From: an uncultured Prevotellaceae bacterium
GTDB lineage: Bacteria > Bacteroidota > Bacteroidia > Bacteroidales > Bacteroidaceae
Direction of reading: 5' to 3'
NCBI GenBank assembly: GCA_900315105.1
Contig: OMXX01000011.1
Coordinates: 1-64,000, forward strand
Length of the DNA: 64,000 bases
Of the stretch, positions 43,703 to 53,700 are shown in pieces. Position numbers and translations under genes: made by a program. The notes under the pieces were generated by a model. The model searched no databases. It was not told the origin of the DNA and worked only from the letters and a program-made list of their open reading frames with translations. The number at the start of each line of letters is the position of its first letter. Position 1 is the stretch's first letter.

Positions 43703-43796
43703 AACGGATCTAGAACGGATTCAGAACGGACTTACAACGGACTTGAAACGGAGCTAGAGCGAAGGCAGAACGAAGGCATAGCGAAGGATCAACGAA
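43703..43796. repeat. 11-bp-phased AACGGA/AGCGAA array, nine words
   Basis: AACGGA at 43703, 43714, 43725, 43736 and 43747; AGCGAA at 43758; AACGAA at 43769; AGCGAA at 43780; AACGAA at 43791. All nine starts are exactly 11 bp apart and all are in one orientation. The spacers between words vary freely. Confidence 0.92.
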
Positions 43797-43813
43797 AGCA
43801 CATATAAGTTTCC

Positions 43814-43841
43814 CCCCAATCGGTCATTTGTCCGATTGGGG
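43814..43841 (-). terminator. Hairpin after the flavin reductase gene
   Basis: CCCCAATCGG-TCATTTGT-CCGATTGGGG, a 10-bp perfect stem just past the stop at 43849. It lacks a good U-tract on the minus strand. Confidence 0.7.
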
Positions 43842-43848
43842 TTGAAAA

Positions 43849-44412
43849 TTACTTTATCTGTTTGCCGTCAGAGAAGGCCTTACCAACGGTCTTGCCCAAC
43901 TGGATATAGTTGTGGTGAACTGGGTCAAAGGTTATAAGCCCCATCTTCTCCACATCAGGATTACCATCAGTAGCAAGGTATTTCTCATCGCAAAGGATGT
44001 TCACAATCTCAGCCACAAGGAAGTAACCAGTTTCAGACTCGTCTATCTTCTGCTTAACACGACACTCTAATGTCATAGGGAGATTCTTGAACACAGGAGC
44101 ATTCACATTAGGAGCTTTCTCGATTGTCCAGCCAGTCTTTTCCATCTTGTCGGCAACATTCCTGCCACTCACGATACCAACATAGTCAGAGGCAACCAGC
44201 GTATCAACAGTAGCAAACGAAACGGTGAGGTCAGAATTGTCCTTGAGATTATCCGTAGTAGCATGAGAACCAAGTGAGATGATGATTTCATGCATATCCC
44301 ATTGTCCGCCCCACGCAGCATTCATAGCGTTTGGCTTACCATCCTTGTCATAAGTACCGATAATCAGTACTGGTTGTGGAAGAATCCACGGCTTTGATCC
44401 GAGATTTTTCAT
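43849..44412 (-). CDS. Flavin reductase-like domain protein
   Basis: 187 residues from ATG 44412; a longer frame to 44478 adds sequence foreign to the family. FMN-binding split barrel: KPWILPQPVLIIGTYDKDGKPNAMNAAWGGQWD, then ISLGSHATTDNLKDNSDLTVSFATVD, ASDYVGIVSG and LECRVKQKIDESETGYFLVAEIV. Such proteins use FMN to reduce small molecules or supply reduced flavin; substrate unknown. It has a long leader (about 210 nt) carrying a 30-bp direct repeat and is expressed from the left end of the large palindrome at 44628-45062. Confidence 0.88.
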   Translation of the reverse strand: MKNLGSKPWILPQPVLIIGTYDKDGKPNAMNAAWGGQWDMHEIIISLGSHATTDNLKDNSDLTVSFATVDTLVASDYVGIVSGRNVADKMEKTGWTIEKAPNVNAPVFKNLPMTLECRVKQKIDESETGYFLVAEIVNILCDEKYLATDGNPDVEKMGLITFDPVHHNYIQLGKTVGKAFSDGKQIK

Positions 44413-44520
44413 AATTGTAATTGGTTTAAGTAGTTTATGAGATTCGTGAAGAACATTAGCAGAGAGAATTGTATTCAACGTTCATCACGACTTCGTTTCT
44501 TGAGTAATAACGTGTATATC

Positions 44521-44628
44521 AGAGTGGCGCACGTCTCTGATTTCTGAGTGACTACGTGCATTGCACCTCGCACGAAAGAAATAGTGAGTATCGCTTGCAG
44601 AGCGGCGCACGTCTCTGATTTCTGAGTG
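44521..44628. repeat. 30-bp direct repeat in the flavin reductase leader
   Basis: The 30 bp at 44521-44550 (AGAGTGGCGCACGTCTCTGA...) recur at 44599-44628 with one change, 78 bp apart. Both lie between the predicted transcription start (about 44621) and the ATG at 44412, or at its edge. Confidence 0.8.
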
Positions 44629-44636
44629 CAAAGGTA
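44628..44636 (-). promoter_or_regulatory. TACCTTTGC promoter box for the flavin reductase gene
   Basis: Minus-strand -7 box at the left end of the palindrome; predicted start near 44621. Confidence 0.6.
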
Positions 44637-45062
44637 AGAAAAAAAATTTCGGAACTGCAAGGAAAATGTGAAAAAAAGCATGTTAGGTAGCAAATTTTTT
44701 TTTCAACGCACATAATCATCTGACAATCAAAGATATAATTTTCGGAAAGTTGTTTACGGAAACCACGACCTAACATATAACAGTTATGTTAGGTATGGGA
44801 ATAGGTATGTTATCTAAAAATTCAAATAATATATAATATAATTTTTATATTATATATTATTTGCCCAAAAATTTCAACTATCCCTCTCCCCCATCTAACA
44901 TAACTGTTATATGTTAGGTTGCTTTCAATGGAAATTCTTTTCCGAAAATATTTCCCTGACAATCAACACATTACGTATGCCAGAATATATTTTTTGCTAC
45001 CTAACATGTGTTTTTTCTTGTTTTCCTTGCAGTTCCGAAAAATAAAGTCGTAACTTTGCACA
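44628..45062. repeat. Inverted-arm element 3: 435-bp palindrome with AT core and outward promoters
   Basis: The left half (44628-44844) and right half are imperfect inverted copies along their whole length. Shared blocks include TTTCGGAACTGCAAGGAAAA (44647-44666 and the complement near 45019-45038), CATGTTAGGTAGCAAA (44679-44694 and complement), ATTTTCGGAAA, CCTAACATATAACAGTTATG (44769-44788) with its complement CATAACTGTTATATGTTAGG, and a perfect 18-bp AT stem with a 5-nt loop at 44823-44863. Each end is a TAnnTTTGC box facing outward (TACCTTTGC, minus, 44636-44628; TAACTTTGC, plus, 45051-45059). No ORF. Confidence 0.92.
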
Positions 45063-45111
45063 CGCAAGGTACAAGCAGAAATCACGAATCACCCCAAGCA
45101 AATGCCCATCC

Positions 45112-45194
45112 TTCGTTCTGACTTCGCTTTACCTCCGTTATGCCTCCGTTGTGGCTTCGCTATTATAGCAGAGGATTAGCAGAGAAACAACAAA
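45112..45194. repeat. 11-bp-phased TTCGTT/TCCGTT array flipping to AGCAGA, eight words
   Basis: TTCGTT (45112), TTCGCT (45123), TCCGTT (45134), TCCGTT (45145), TTCGCT (45156), then AGCAGA (45167), AGCAGA (45178) and AACAAA (45189). The flip is centred on GCTATTATAGC. It lies 50 bp right of element 3. Confidence 0.9.
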
Positions 45195-45232
45195 AGCATA
45201 ACGACGGCACAAGGTAGGTTCTAGATTGCAAG

Positions 45233-46138
45233 TTATAGAACTCCGATGATCTCCTGTACGGATTTACAGCCGTGAGCATCAAGCCATGAGTCAATTCCGT
45301 CCTTCACCTTCTTGGTTACAGCTGGATCAAGGAAATTGGCAGTTCCAATCTCTATGGCAGTAGCACCAGCCATAAGGAACTCGATAGCATCATTTGCGGT
45401 AGAGATACCTCCAAGACCGATTACAGGAATGTGAACAGACTTTGCCACCTGATATACCATGCGGAGAGCAACAGGCTTGACAGCAGGACCACTCAAACCG
45501 CCAGTACCGATAGAGAGGTTGAAGCAACGCTTCTCAATGTCGATACTTGTTCCCATGAGAGTGTTTATGAGAGAAACGGCATCTGCACCTTCTGCTTCAA
45601 CAGCGCGAGCTATCTCCGTGATATCTGTAACGTTAGGTGACAGTTTCACGATGAGAGTCTTGTTGTATGCCTTACGAACTTCGCGCACTATGCTCGCAGC
45701 ACCATTTGCCGTAACGCCAAACGCCATTCCACCGGTCTTGACGTTAGGACATGAGATATTGAGTTCGATGGCAGGAATCTTATCCAAAGCATCAATGCGG
45801 GCAGCACATTCTGCATAGTTCTCAGGAGAATTACCGCTGACATTGACAATCATATTAGTGTCGATATCCTTGATTTGCGGATAGATATTGTTGCAGAAAT
45901 AGCTCACGCCCTTGTTCTGAAGTCCAACGCAGTTAAGCATTCCCTGTGCAGTTTCAGCCATACGAGGATACGGATTACCCTCACGAGCCTGAAGAGTAGT
46001 ACCCTTGACAATGATACCGCCGATTTCATCGAGAGGAACGAAATCCTGAAACTCTATGCCATAGCCGAATGTTCCAGATGCTGTCATCACAGGATTCTTC
46101 ATCCTGAGATTACCGATATTTACTTTTAAATCTGCCAT
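45233..46138 (-). CDS. pyrD: Dihydroorotate dehydrogenase B, catalytic subunit
   Basis: 301 residues. Oxidises dihydroorotate to orotate in pyrimidine synthesis; the class 1B enzyme passes electrons through PyrK to NAD. FMN-barrel motifs: [42 protein letters not shown], the active-site Cys in [13 protein letters not shown], and [33 protein letters not shown]. It overlaps pyrK by 13 bp, so the subunits are coupled. Confidence 0.97.
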   Translation of the reverse strand: MADLKVNIGNLRMKNPVMTASGTFGYGIEFQDFVPLDEIGGIIVKGTTLQAREGNPYPRMAETAQGMLNCVGLQNKGVSYFCNNIYPQIKDIDTNMIVNVSGNSPENYAECAARIDALDKIPAIELNISCPNVKTGGMAFGVTANGAASIVREVRKAYNKTLIVKLSPNVTDITEIARAVEAEGADAVSLINTLMGTSIDIEKRCFNLSIGTGGLSGPAVKPVALRMVYQVAKSVHIPVIGLGGISTANDAIEFLMAGATAIEIGTANFLDPAVTKKVKDGIDSWLDAHGCKSVQEIIGVL

Positions 46139-46902
46139 TTCAGTTTCTTAATGTTTATTACTGGACCTTCCTTACATACACACACATGACCGTCGATGGT
46201 GTCTTCAACACAGCAGAGACAAGCACCTACACCGCATGCCATCTTGTTCTCAAGACTTACCTCACACTCAATGCCAGCATTTGAAGCATAACGAGCCACA
46301 GCCATCATCATAGGTTTAGGACCGCAAGTGCTTATCATGTCGAATATCTCGTTTGAAAGCACAGAATGATTGGTTACAAAGCCTTTCTCGCCCTCTGAAC
46401 CGTCTTCCGTTGTGATGAACACACGTCCGATTTTCCTGTATTCATCGAGCATAAGCAAGTCTTTCTTGCTACGAGCACCAAGCAGGAACACAGGCTCACC
46501 GCCCATTTCCTTAATCTTACGACCAAGATACAGAAGAGGAGCCACACCTACGCCACCACCTACAAGAAGATGCTTCTTCTCAGGGGATGAAGGCATTGTG
46601 AAGCCATTGCCCAAAGGCAGGACGATATTCACCTTTGCACCGACAGTAAGAGTGCCAAGTTGACGTGTACCATCGCCTATACAGGCGATAAGCAAGTGCA
46701 GGGTATTGTCCTTACGGTCAACGTCATTGATGGAAATAGGACGACGCAGGAAGGTTGTCTTTGAGCCGTCAACCTGAATTTCTACAAATTGTCCAGGAAT
46801 CATCTCAGGGAGTGGATTCTCATCAGTAAGTTTCAGAAGAACATACTTTTCATTTATATGTTCTACCGATTTCACCGTAAGGTCTAAACAGTATTTTTTC
46901 AT
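46126..46902 (-). CDS. pyrK: Dihydroorotate dehydrogenase B, electron transfer subunit
   Basis: 258 residues. Ferredoxin-reductase-like FAD domain (residues 1-100: [24 protein letters not shown]), NAD domain ([21 protein letters not shown]) and a C-terminal [2Fe-2S] site with four Cys in [26 protein letters not shown]. First gene of the pyrK-pyrD operon, divergent from gluQ, with a minus-strand TAACTTTGC box at 46931-46939. Confidence 0.96.
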   Translation of the reverse strand: MKKYCLDLTVKSVEHINEKYVLLKLTDENPLPEMIPGQFVEIQVDGSKTTFLRRPISINDVDRKDNTLHLLIACIGDGTRQLGTLTVGAKVNIVLPLGNGFTMPSSPEKKHLLVGGGVGVAPLLYLGRKIKEMGGEPVFLLGARSKKDLLMLDEYRKIGRVFITTEDGSEGEKGFVTNHSVLSNEIFDMISTCGPKPMMMAVARYASNAGIECEVSLENKMACGVGACLCCVEDTIDGHVCVCKEGPVINIKKLKWQI

Positions 46903-46930
46903 TTTATTGTAGTACGATATTTATTTGACT

Positions 46931-46939
46931 GCAAAGTTA
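46931..46939 (-). promoter_or_regulatory. TAACTTTGC promoter box for pyrK-pyrD
   Basis: Minus-strand box 29 bp before the ATG at 46902. Confidence 0.6.
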
Positions 46940-47035
46940 AACAAATATCCTTAAAGTAACGAAGAAATAATATATAAATAGGTGAAATTTCTCTTTTTTT
47001 CTCGGTTCAATCGAGGTTTTCAGCACATTTTTTAT

Positions 47036-47044
47036 TATCTTTGC
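47036..47044 (+). promoter_or_regulatory. TATCTTTGC promoter box directly before the gluQ ATG
   Basis: The box ends 6 nt before the ATG at 47051. With the usual box-to-start distance in this phylum, transcription would begin at or next to the ATG, predicting a leaderless mRNA. Confidence 0.6.
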
Positions 47045-47050
47045 AATCAA

Positions 47051-48055
47051 ATGGAAGTTTTCGATAAGCCAAAAGAAATCAGTCGCAATCACATACAGGC
47101 GAGTACGCAAGGAGAGGCAAAAGGTCGCTTTGCCCCCTCTCCATCAGGTCGCATGCACTTGGGTAATGTGTATGCCGCCTTGCTTTCTTGGCTATCGATA
47201 AAGAAGAAAGGTGGTTCGTGGGTACTCAGAATTGAAGACCTTGATCCGCAAAGATGCAAACTCGAATACGCCCTTCAACTAGAAGATGACCTTCGATGGC
47301 TTGGACTTGACTGGGATGAAGGCGGTACGGAGAATAGAGGCAACTGCGGTCCTTATCTTCAAAGTCAGCGTTCTGAGATATATGAGGAATATCTGAACAG
47401 GCTGAATAAAACCGGTCTCACCTACCTTTGCACCTGTACACGTGCCGACATAATGGCAACACAAGCACCTCACGAATCTGACGGAAGAATTGTTTACAAA
47501 GGTACGTGCAGGCCTAACTATATCCCTAACGGGAAGCCATCAGAAACATTGGTAGTTTCTATGAAAAATGCCGCAACAAGGCTCTATGTGCCTGACAAGG
47601 ATATAATCTTTACGGATGGGCATTATGGCGAACAGAGCGTGAATCTTGCCACCCATTGTGGGGATTTCGTGCTTCGCAGAAAAGATGGCGCATGGGCTTA
47701 TCAGCTTGCCGTTGTGGTGGATGACGCCCTAATGGGTATAACGGAAGTGGTAAGAGGCAGGGATTTGCTCTTGTCTGCATCGCAGCAGATATATCTCTAC
47801 GATATGCTTTCGCTACAGACACCTGATTTCATCCATTTCCCATTGCTTTGCAACAATGAAAGACAAAGATTAAGCAAACGCGATAAAAGCTTGGATATGT
47901 GTATTTTACGTTCAACACATACACCTGAGCAGATAATCGGTGAAATCGCATATTATGCAGGACAGACAGACCGCCCCGAACCGATGAATGCGGAAGAATT
48001 GCTCAAAATCTTCACGTGGGAGAAAGTTCCGGTAAATGATATTACCATCGGTTGA
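47051..48055 (+). CDS. gluQ: Glutamyl-Q tRNA(Asp) synthetase
   Basis: 334 residues from ATG 47051; an earlier in-frame ATG (46982) lies upstream of the promoter box. GluRS-like catalytic core without an anticodon-binding domain: GRFAPSPSGRMHLGNVYAALLSW (HIGH-like), LRIEDLDPQRC, and LSKRDKSLD (KMSKS-like). The zinc site C-x-C...Y-x3-C (LCTCTRAD...YKGTC) is diagnostic for GluQRS, which attaches Glu to queuosine-34 of tRNA(Asp). Followed by a bidirectional terminator. Confidence 0.93.
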   Translation: MEVFDKPKEISRNHIQASTQGEAKGRFAPSPSGRMHLGNVYAALLSWLSIKKKGGSWVLRIEDLDPQRCKLEYALQLEDDLRWLGLDWDEGGTENRGNCGPYLQSQRSEIYEEYLNRLNKTGLTYLCTCTRADIMATQAPHESDGRIVYKGTCRPNYIPNGKPSETLVVSMKNAATRLYVPDKDIIFTDGHYGEQSVNLATHCGDFVLRRKDGAWAYQLAVVVDDALMGITEVVRGRDLLLSASQQIYLYDMLSLQTPDFIHFPLLCNNERQRLSKRDKSLDMCILRSTHTPEQIIGEIAYYAGQTDRPEPMNAEELLKIFTWEKVPVNDITIG

Positions 48056-48093
48056 TGATTAATATCATTTCATAGTCAGATTATACCCCACAA

Positions 48094-48121
48094 AAAAATC
48101 CCCCAATTGAGGGGGATTTTT
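48094..48121. terminator. Bidirectional terminator between gluQ and the ABC-F gene
   Basis: AAAAATCCCCC-AATTGA-GGGGGATTTTT, an 11-bp perfect stem with A- and T-tracts, between convergent genes. Confidence 0.93.
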
Positions 48122-48130
48122 GTTATAGGT

Positions 48131-49756
<1,626 letters not shown>

Positions 49757-49797
49757 TTATACGAAGTACTCTGAAGTACATTTTCCTGAATTCGGGT

Positions 49798-49806
49798 GCA
49801 AAGTTA
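49798..49806 (-). promoter_or_regulatory. TAACTTTGC promoter box for the ABC-F gene
   Basis: Minus-strand box 50 bp before the ATG at 49747, directly abutting the end of the DUF1460 gene. Confidence 0.6.
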
Positions 49807-50670
49807 CTAATTTTTTTTCAATTCCACAACTCTACAGAGCCTAATTCCAATCTGAGACGGGTGTTTTTCCATATATTTCTGTAAAACCATAGGTTCTATA
49901 ACCACTTTTTTATGAATAGACGATGCATTCATGAGATGAAGACCGTCTTTTTGCCATACGGCAATACCGATATGCGAAGTGTCGAGTCCCTTCTTCTTGG
50001 TGAGAATGGCAATGATGTCACCGTCCTTGATTGTCTGACGGAGAATATTAGAGTTATTGATGTTCTTCTTAGGAATATAGCGGAAATAATTACCTGTGAT
50101 GACACTTTCCATTTCCTTTATACCTTCCAGCCATTCTGGATGAGCGGCAAGCATGGCATAATCCTTTACATGCTTTGTCATATAGTCAACCTTCACATGC
50201 TGAACTGCCGTGAAAGGCATATATTGGCTCTCCACCTTGGTTACGAATCCCATGCGGACGTTATCTTCTATCCAAAAAGTGAAATAGTGAAGACGACGTG
50301 TGTATTCCACCTTACCATTGCGGTAGCGGATCTGCTGGAGCTGATTTTCAAAGTCTGTGAATTTCGTCTCGCCACGCTGAGCACATAGTGTAAGCGCAAG
50401 CACATTCTCAACGAATGTAGTACAATCGAGTTCACGGGTATTGACAACGAGTTTCTCCTCTTCCGTGTTGCGGTCAAGGGTGTGCGCAACGTAAGGAACG
50501 TTAAGAAACTGTTTTCCGAAATGAAGCATAAGGTTGGAATCCTTAGGCAGTTTAGCCGCATCGGAAAGCAATCGCTCAATGCACACCATATCCTTCCTTG
50601 GTTGATAGGCAGATGCTGCCATTGAGAACATCATGCAAAACAGCAGAATAACAATTGATCTTATCTTCAT
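49807..50670 (-). CDS. DUF1460 amidase-like exported protein
   Basis: 287 residues with a signal peptide (MKIRSIVILLFCMMFSMAASA). NlpC/P60-like cysteine hydrolase of family DUF1460: Cys in TRELDCTTFVENVLALTLC, His in LDTSHIGIAVWQKDGLHLMNAS, and an N-terminal helical part. The family is described as N-acetylmuramoyl-L-alanine amidase-like or gamma-D-Glu-specific on peptidoglycan fragments. It lies 24 bp after the DUF4421 gene and is last in a four-gene operon. Confidence 0.9.
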   Translation of the reverse strand: MKIRSIVILLFCMMFSMAASAYQPRKDMVCIERLLSDAAKLPKDSNLMLHFGKQFLNVPYVAHTLDRNTEEEKLVVNTRELDCTTFVENVLALTLCAQRGETKFTDFENQLQQIRYRNGKVEYTRRLHYFTFWIEDNVRMGFVTKVESQYMPFTAVQHVKVDYMTKHVKDYAMLAAHPEWLEGIKEMESVITGNYFRYIPKKNINNSNILRQTIKDGDIIAILTKKKGLDTSHIGIAVWQKDGLHLMNASSIHKKVVIEPMVLQKYMEKHPSQIGIRLCRVVELKKN

Positions 50671-50694
50671 AATTCGCGTTATTTTGATTAGTAT

Positions 50695-51852
50695 TTATTT
50701 TTTTCTCCAGAAGTTATAGCCCACATAGATATTGAGCTGTCCGAATATATTATCAGCACGGAGCTTGTCCTGATGATAGTGGTAGGTATGGTAAATGGCA
50801 CTTGCTCCGGCAAACCATTTTGCATTGTTCCATACCAGTCCGAGGCGTACCGTACCATCAAAGGTGAAGTTATTGATTTTGAAATCCTTAACCATATTCT
50901 CAAGCGATGGATTGTATGTATCTCCTTGTGACCACATATAAGACAAAGAACCTAACATCTGGGCTCCGAAGAGCCAGTTCTTGGCAAACACCCAGTTGTA
51001 TCCGTATCCTACTGACAGAGGCACGCTTCGATAACTCATCTTATTGAACACCAAGGCTGAGTCATTGATCATATATCGCTCATCGCCCTTGACCCTTTTC
51101 TTCACCTGCTTCTTAAAAGCCGCCCAATCCATCGATACGCTGCATCGGTTGTAGCCTGTTCCGAATATCCAAGAGCCAGCATTCTTAAGCTGTCGGTTGG
51201 TTTGGTTGAAGGCTGCCTGATGCGAGTATTTTCGTTTGTTCAGGACATAATACGCATTGACTGACCTGATGTTGATATCGAGACCATCTATCTCCATGCC
51301 TTCCAGCATATCGGTGGCATCATGTTCGCCATTCTGCATTGACCGTAGCGTATAACCGTCGCCGAGCTTTCGGTAAACGAGGTCAACGGCTATTGCAGGC
51401 GTATATAACGTTGTATTAATATCAATATGCTTAGAGCTCAGATTAATAGTATTCACATTGAATACATATCCAAAGAAAAGCCATCTCCAACCCAGAAAAG
51501 GTCCCAGTTTCAGTTTTCTGGAAGGAGCAAACGAAACCACATGTTCATCCTCACCTTCTATAGTGAAATAGTCATCGGTAAGGGTTGTCTGCGCCATAAC
51601 AGTGAAGTTATATAGTTGTGGCTCGATATACATTGTGTCCGGCTCTGCAGTAAAGAAACCGAAAACGTTTTTGCAAGCCCTGCCAAACCAACATCCTTTC
51701 TTCTTCTCTGGTTGTAAGGCATCCGATACCGCTGCATCAGCAACGATTTCATCGGAACCTGGGGTGTCATAAACAGAAACGCTGTCTGTCTGTGCATAAA
51801 CACCAAGTGTCATACACATTAATATATATATAGCAAACCCGCGTCTCTTCAT
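50695..51852 (-). CDS. DUF4421 outer-membrane beta-barrel-like protein
   Basis: 385 residues with a signal peptide (MKRRGFAIYILMCMTLGVYA). Beta-rich strands (RKLKLGPFLGWRWLFFGYVFNVNTI, SVPLSVGYGYNWVFAKNWLFGAQMLGSLSYMWSQG, AKWFAGASAIYHTYHYHQ, IYVGYNFWRKK) end in an aromatic C-terminus, as in outer-membrane barrels. The DUF4421 family is specific to Bacteroidota; role unknown. 24 bp after the Gfo/Idh gene and 24 bp before the DUF1460 gene. Confidence 0.85.
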   Translation of the reverse strand: MKRRGFAIYILMCMTLGVYAQTDSVSVYDTPGSDEIVADAAVSDALQPEKKKGCWFGRACKNVFGFFTAEPDTMYIEPQLYNFTVMAQTTLTDDYFTIEGEDEHVVSFAPSRKLKLGPFLGWRWLFFGYVFNVNTINLSSKHIDINTTLYTPAIAVDLVYRKLGDGYTLRSMQNGEHDATDMLEGMEIDGLDINIRSVNAYYVLNKRKYSHQAAFNQTNRQLKNAGSWIFGTGYNRCSVSMDWAAFKKQVKKRVKGDERYMINDSALVFNKMSYRSVPLSVGYGYNWVFAKNWLFGAQMLGSLSYMWSQGDTYNPSLENMVKDFKINNFTFDGTVRLGLVWNNAKWFAGASAIYHTYHYHQDKLRADNIFGQLNIYVGYNFWRKK

Positions 51853-51876
51853 TTATATATAAAACACAATCTCTTT

Positions 51877-52860
51877 TTAGAATTTCCCAAGAATCCTATC
51901 CATAACCCAATTGGTCGGCGTTGCAGATACGCTTGTACACTTACAATGAGCTGTACCTTGCAAAGTCTCTACAACATTCTGGATGAGTGGCAGCTGCACA
52001 CACTTAGGATTGGGAACTGTTATCTTCTGATTACCACTTGATGTGATAAGCTCTATCGGCTGATAGTCGAATATGGAGAATGACACCATACCTTTATCAC
52101 CGATGACCTCTATTCGGTCTTCTCTTGCAGATTCGTGTCCTACGAAGCACCACGAACCACTACCAGGAAGTCCACTTTCAAAACGGAAGCAGGCACTTAC
52201 CGTATCTTCTGCCGTATAGAGTTTTCCCCTGTTGGCTGAATACCCTTCCGCATGGGTAATGACACCGAACATATACTGGAGCATATCCAACTGATGAGGC
52301 GCAAGATCATAGAAATAGCCACCTCCTGCAATATCCGGCTGTAATCGCCAAGGGCGCTTTTCCTTTGAATCATAGTCAAGTTCGCGTGGTGGGACGGAGA
52401 ATCGTATCTGCACATTGATAACCTCTCCTATCCTACCCGACTCCACCATGTTCTTCACCTCAAGGAAATAAGGGAGGTATCGACGATAGTATGCCACGAA
52501 GCATGGAACACCTGTAATCTGGCTCACATGATTCACACGGGCACAATCATCATAGGAAGCCGCAAGCGGTTTCTCCACATAGACAGGCTTGCCCGCGTGC
52601 ATTGCCATGATGGCATAGGTAGCATGGGATGATGGAGGCGTTGCGATATAGACGGCATTCACATTGGGATCATCAACAAGAGCCTGGGCATCTGTGTACC
52701 ACTTGGCAATGTCGTGACGCTCTGCATAGGAGCGTGCCTTCTGCGCATTACGGCTCATCACCGCTACTACACGCGAGCCCGGCACTTCGTTGAATGCCGG
52801 GCCACTTTTTATCTCTGTCACCTCACCGCAACCGATGAAGCCCCAGTTTATCTGTTTCAT
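51877..52860 (-). CDS. Gfo/Idh/MocA-family oxidoreductase
   Basis: 327 residues. Rossmann fold NWGFIGCGEVTEIKSGPAF, VYIATPPSSHATYAIMAMHAGKPVYVEKPLAAS (E-K-P catalytic Lys), and PDIAGGGYFYDLAPHQLDMLQYMFG. NAD(P)-dependent sugar dehydrogenase family; substrate unknown. It begins with TAATG overlap on the ompH-like stop, so translation is coupled. The pairing with a periplasmic chaperone-like gene is unusual. Confidence 0.9.
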   Translation of the reverse strand: MKQINWGFIGCGEVTEIKSGPAFNEVPGSRVVAVMSRNAQKARSYAERHDIAKWYTDAQALVDDPNVNAVYIATPPSSHATYAIMAMHAGKPVYVEKPLAASYDDCARVNHVSQITGVPCFVAYYRRYLPYFLEVKNMVESGRIGEVINVQIRFSVPPRELDYDSKEKRPWRLQPDIAGGGYFYDLAPHQLDMLQYMFGVITHAEGYSANRGKLYTAEDTVSACFRFESGLPGSGSWCFVGHESAREDRIEVIGDKGMVSFSIFDYQPIELITSSGNQKITVPNPKCVQLPLIQNVVETLQGTAHCKCTSVSATPTNWVMDRILGKF

Positions 52861-53480
52861 TACTTTTTCTTCTCGTCCTTAGAAGATGCCTTTGAAAGGT
52901 CTGTCTTCTTGTAAGCCTTGTTAAGACCTGCAACCACCTGAGTAGTGATGTCAAGAGCCTTATCACCGTATAGGATGTTGTCACCCTGCTTTGTTAGAAT
53001 GAGAGAGTACTTCTTGTCCTTGTTATATACAGCGAGAAAATGCTGAATAGAGTCGCGGAGAGCCTTGTTGAACTTCTCTGTCTCGCCCTGGAACTCAGCA
53101 CCGAGACGCTGCTGAAGACCTTCAAGGTCTGCCTGCTGCTTCTGAAGACCTGCCTGAATCTGGCGAGCCTGCTGCTCTGTATAGGCATTCTGCTGAAGCT
53201 TCTGCTGGAAATTAGCAGCCGCATTCTGAAGAGCGTTTCCCTTCTGCTGAAGTGTTGACTGGATATTCTGACTCTTCTTCTCGAGGATGAGAGTATAGTC
53301 CTTGCAGAACTGGTACTGGCTCATAATAGAGTCAACCTCAACAAAACCGATTTTAAGTTCTACAGGAGCTGTCTGTGAAGAGGCTGCTGCCTCTGGCTGC
53401 TGGTTAGACTTATCGCATGATGTGAATGATACGGCGAGAGCTGCTACAGCCATAGCCGATGTGAAAACCTTCTTATTCAT
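52860..53480 (-). CDS. OmpH/Skp-like lipoprotein
   Basis: 206 residues; leader ends in the lipobox SFTSC (Cys near residue 23). A predicted long coiled coil (LILEKKSQNIQSTLQQKGNALQNAAANFQQKLQQ...QARQIQAGLQKQQADLEGLQQRL) is followed by a small beta end (DKKYSLILTKQGDNILYGDKALDIT), the Skp/OmpH layout. Skp holds unfolded outer-membrane proteins in the periplasm; being a lipoprotein it would act membrane-tethered. First gene of the four-gene operon. Confidence 0.9.
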   Translation of the reverse strand: MNKKVFTSAMAVAALAVSFTSCDKSNQQPEAAASSQTAPVELKIGFVEVDSIMSQYQFCKDYTLILEKKSQNIQSTLQQKGNALQNAAANFQQKLQQNAYTEQQARQIQAGLQKQQADLEGLQQRLGAEFQGETEKFNKALRDSIQHFLAVYNKDKKYSLILTKQGDNILYGDKALDITTQVVAGLNKAYKKTDLSKASSKDEKKK

Positions 53481-53652
53481 TTCTTTTTTATATCTGTTTT
53501 TGTTCTGATTGCATTAATTTTAGGTAAAAAATGAGGTGATTTGGAAATATTTCAGTACTTTTGCATGCTGATATTCCATTTCAGGTGCTTCTTCGCACCA
53601 GAAAACAAGAGTGTGTAGCTCGAAGAACTGCGCCCGTTTCATGTTTTCGGGT

Positions 53653-53661
53653 GCAAAGATA
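53653..53661 (-). promoter_or_regulatory. TATCTTTGC promoter box for the ompH-like operon
   Basis: Minus-strand box giving a leader of about 165 nt before the ATG at 53480. On the plus strand, TACTTTTGC at 53556-53564 could serve pepD, so the two transcripts may overlap. Confidence 0.5.
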
Positions 53662-53700
53662 AGAAAAATATTCGTAAATCATACATAATTATTATTAATA

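Larger units (their letters stand above)
43233..43848. other. Intergenic region upstream of the DUF2339 gene
   Basis: Contains a candidate DUF2339 promoter, the CTTGCTTTAGCTTGGTGAAC word near 43583-43603 (related to 1016, 3928 and 40317), the 11-bp array at 43703-43796 and a hairpin at 43814-43841. An 84-codon minus frame ending at 43232 shows no family pattern and crosses the promoter, so it is not called. Confidence 0.45.

Noticed and set aside
43703..43796. Coding tandem repeat
   Set aside because: The period of 11 is not a multiple of three and no open frame with family similarity crosses it.
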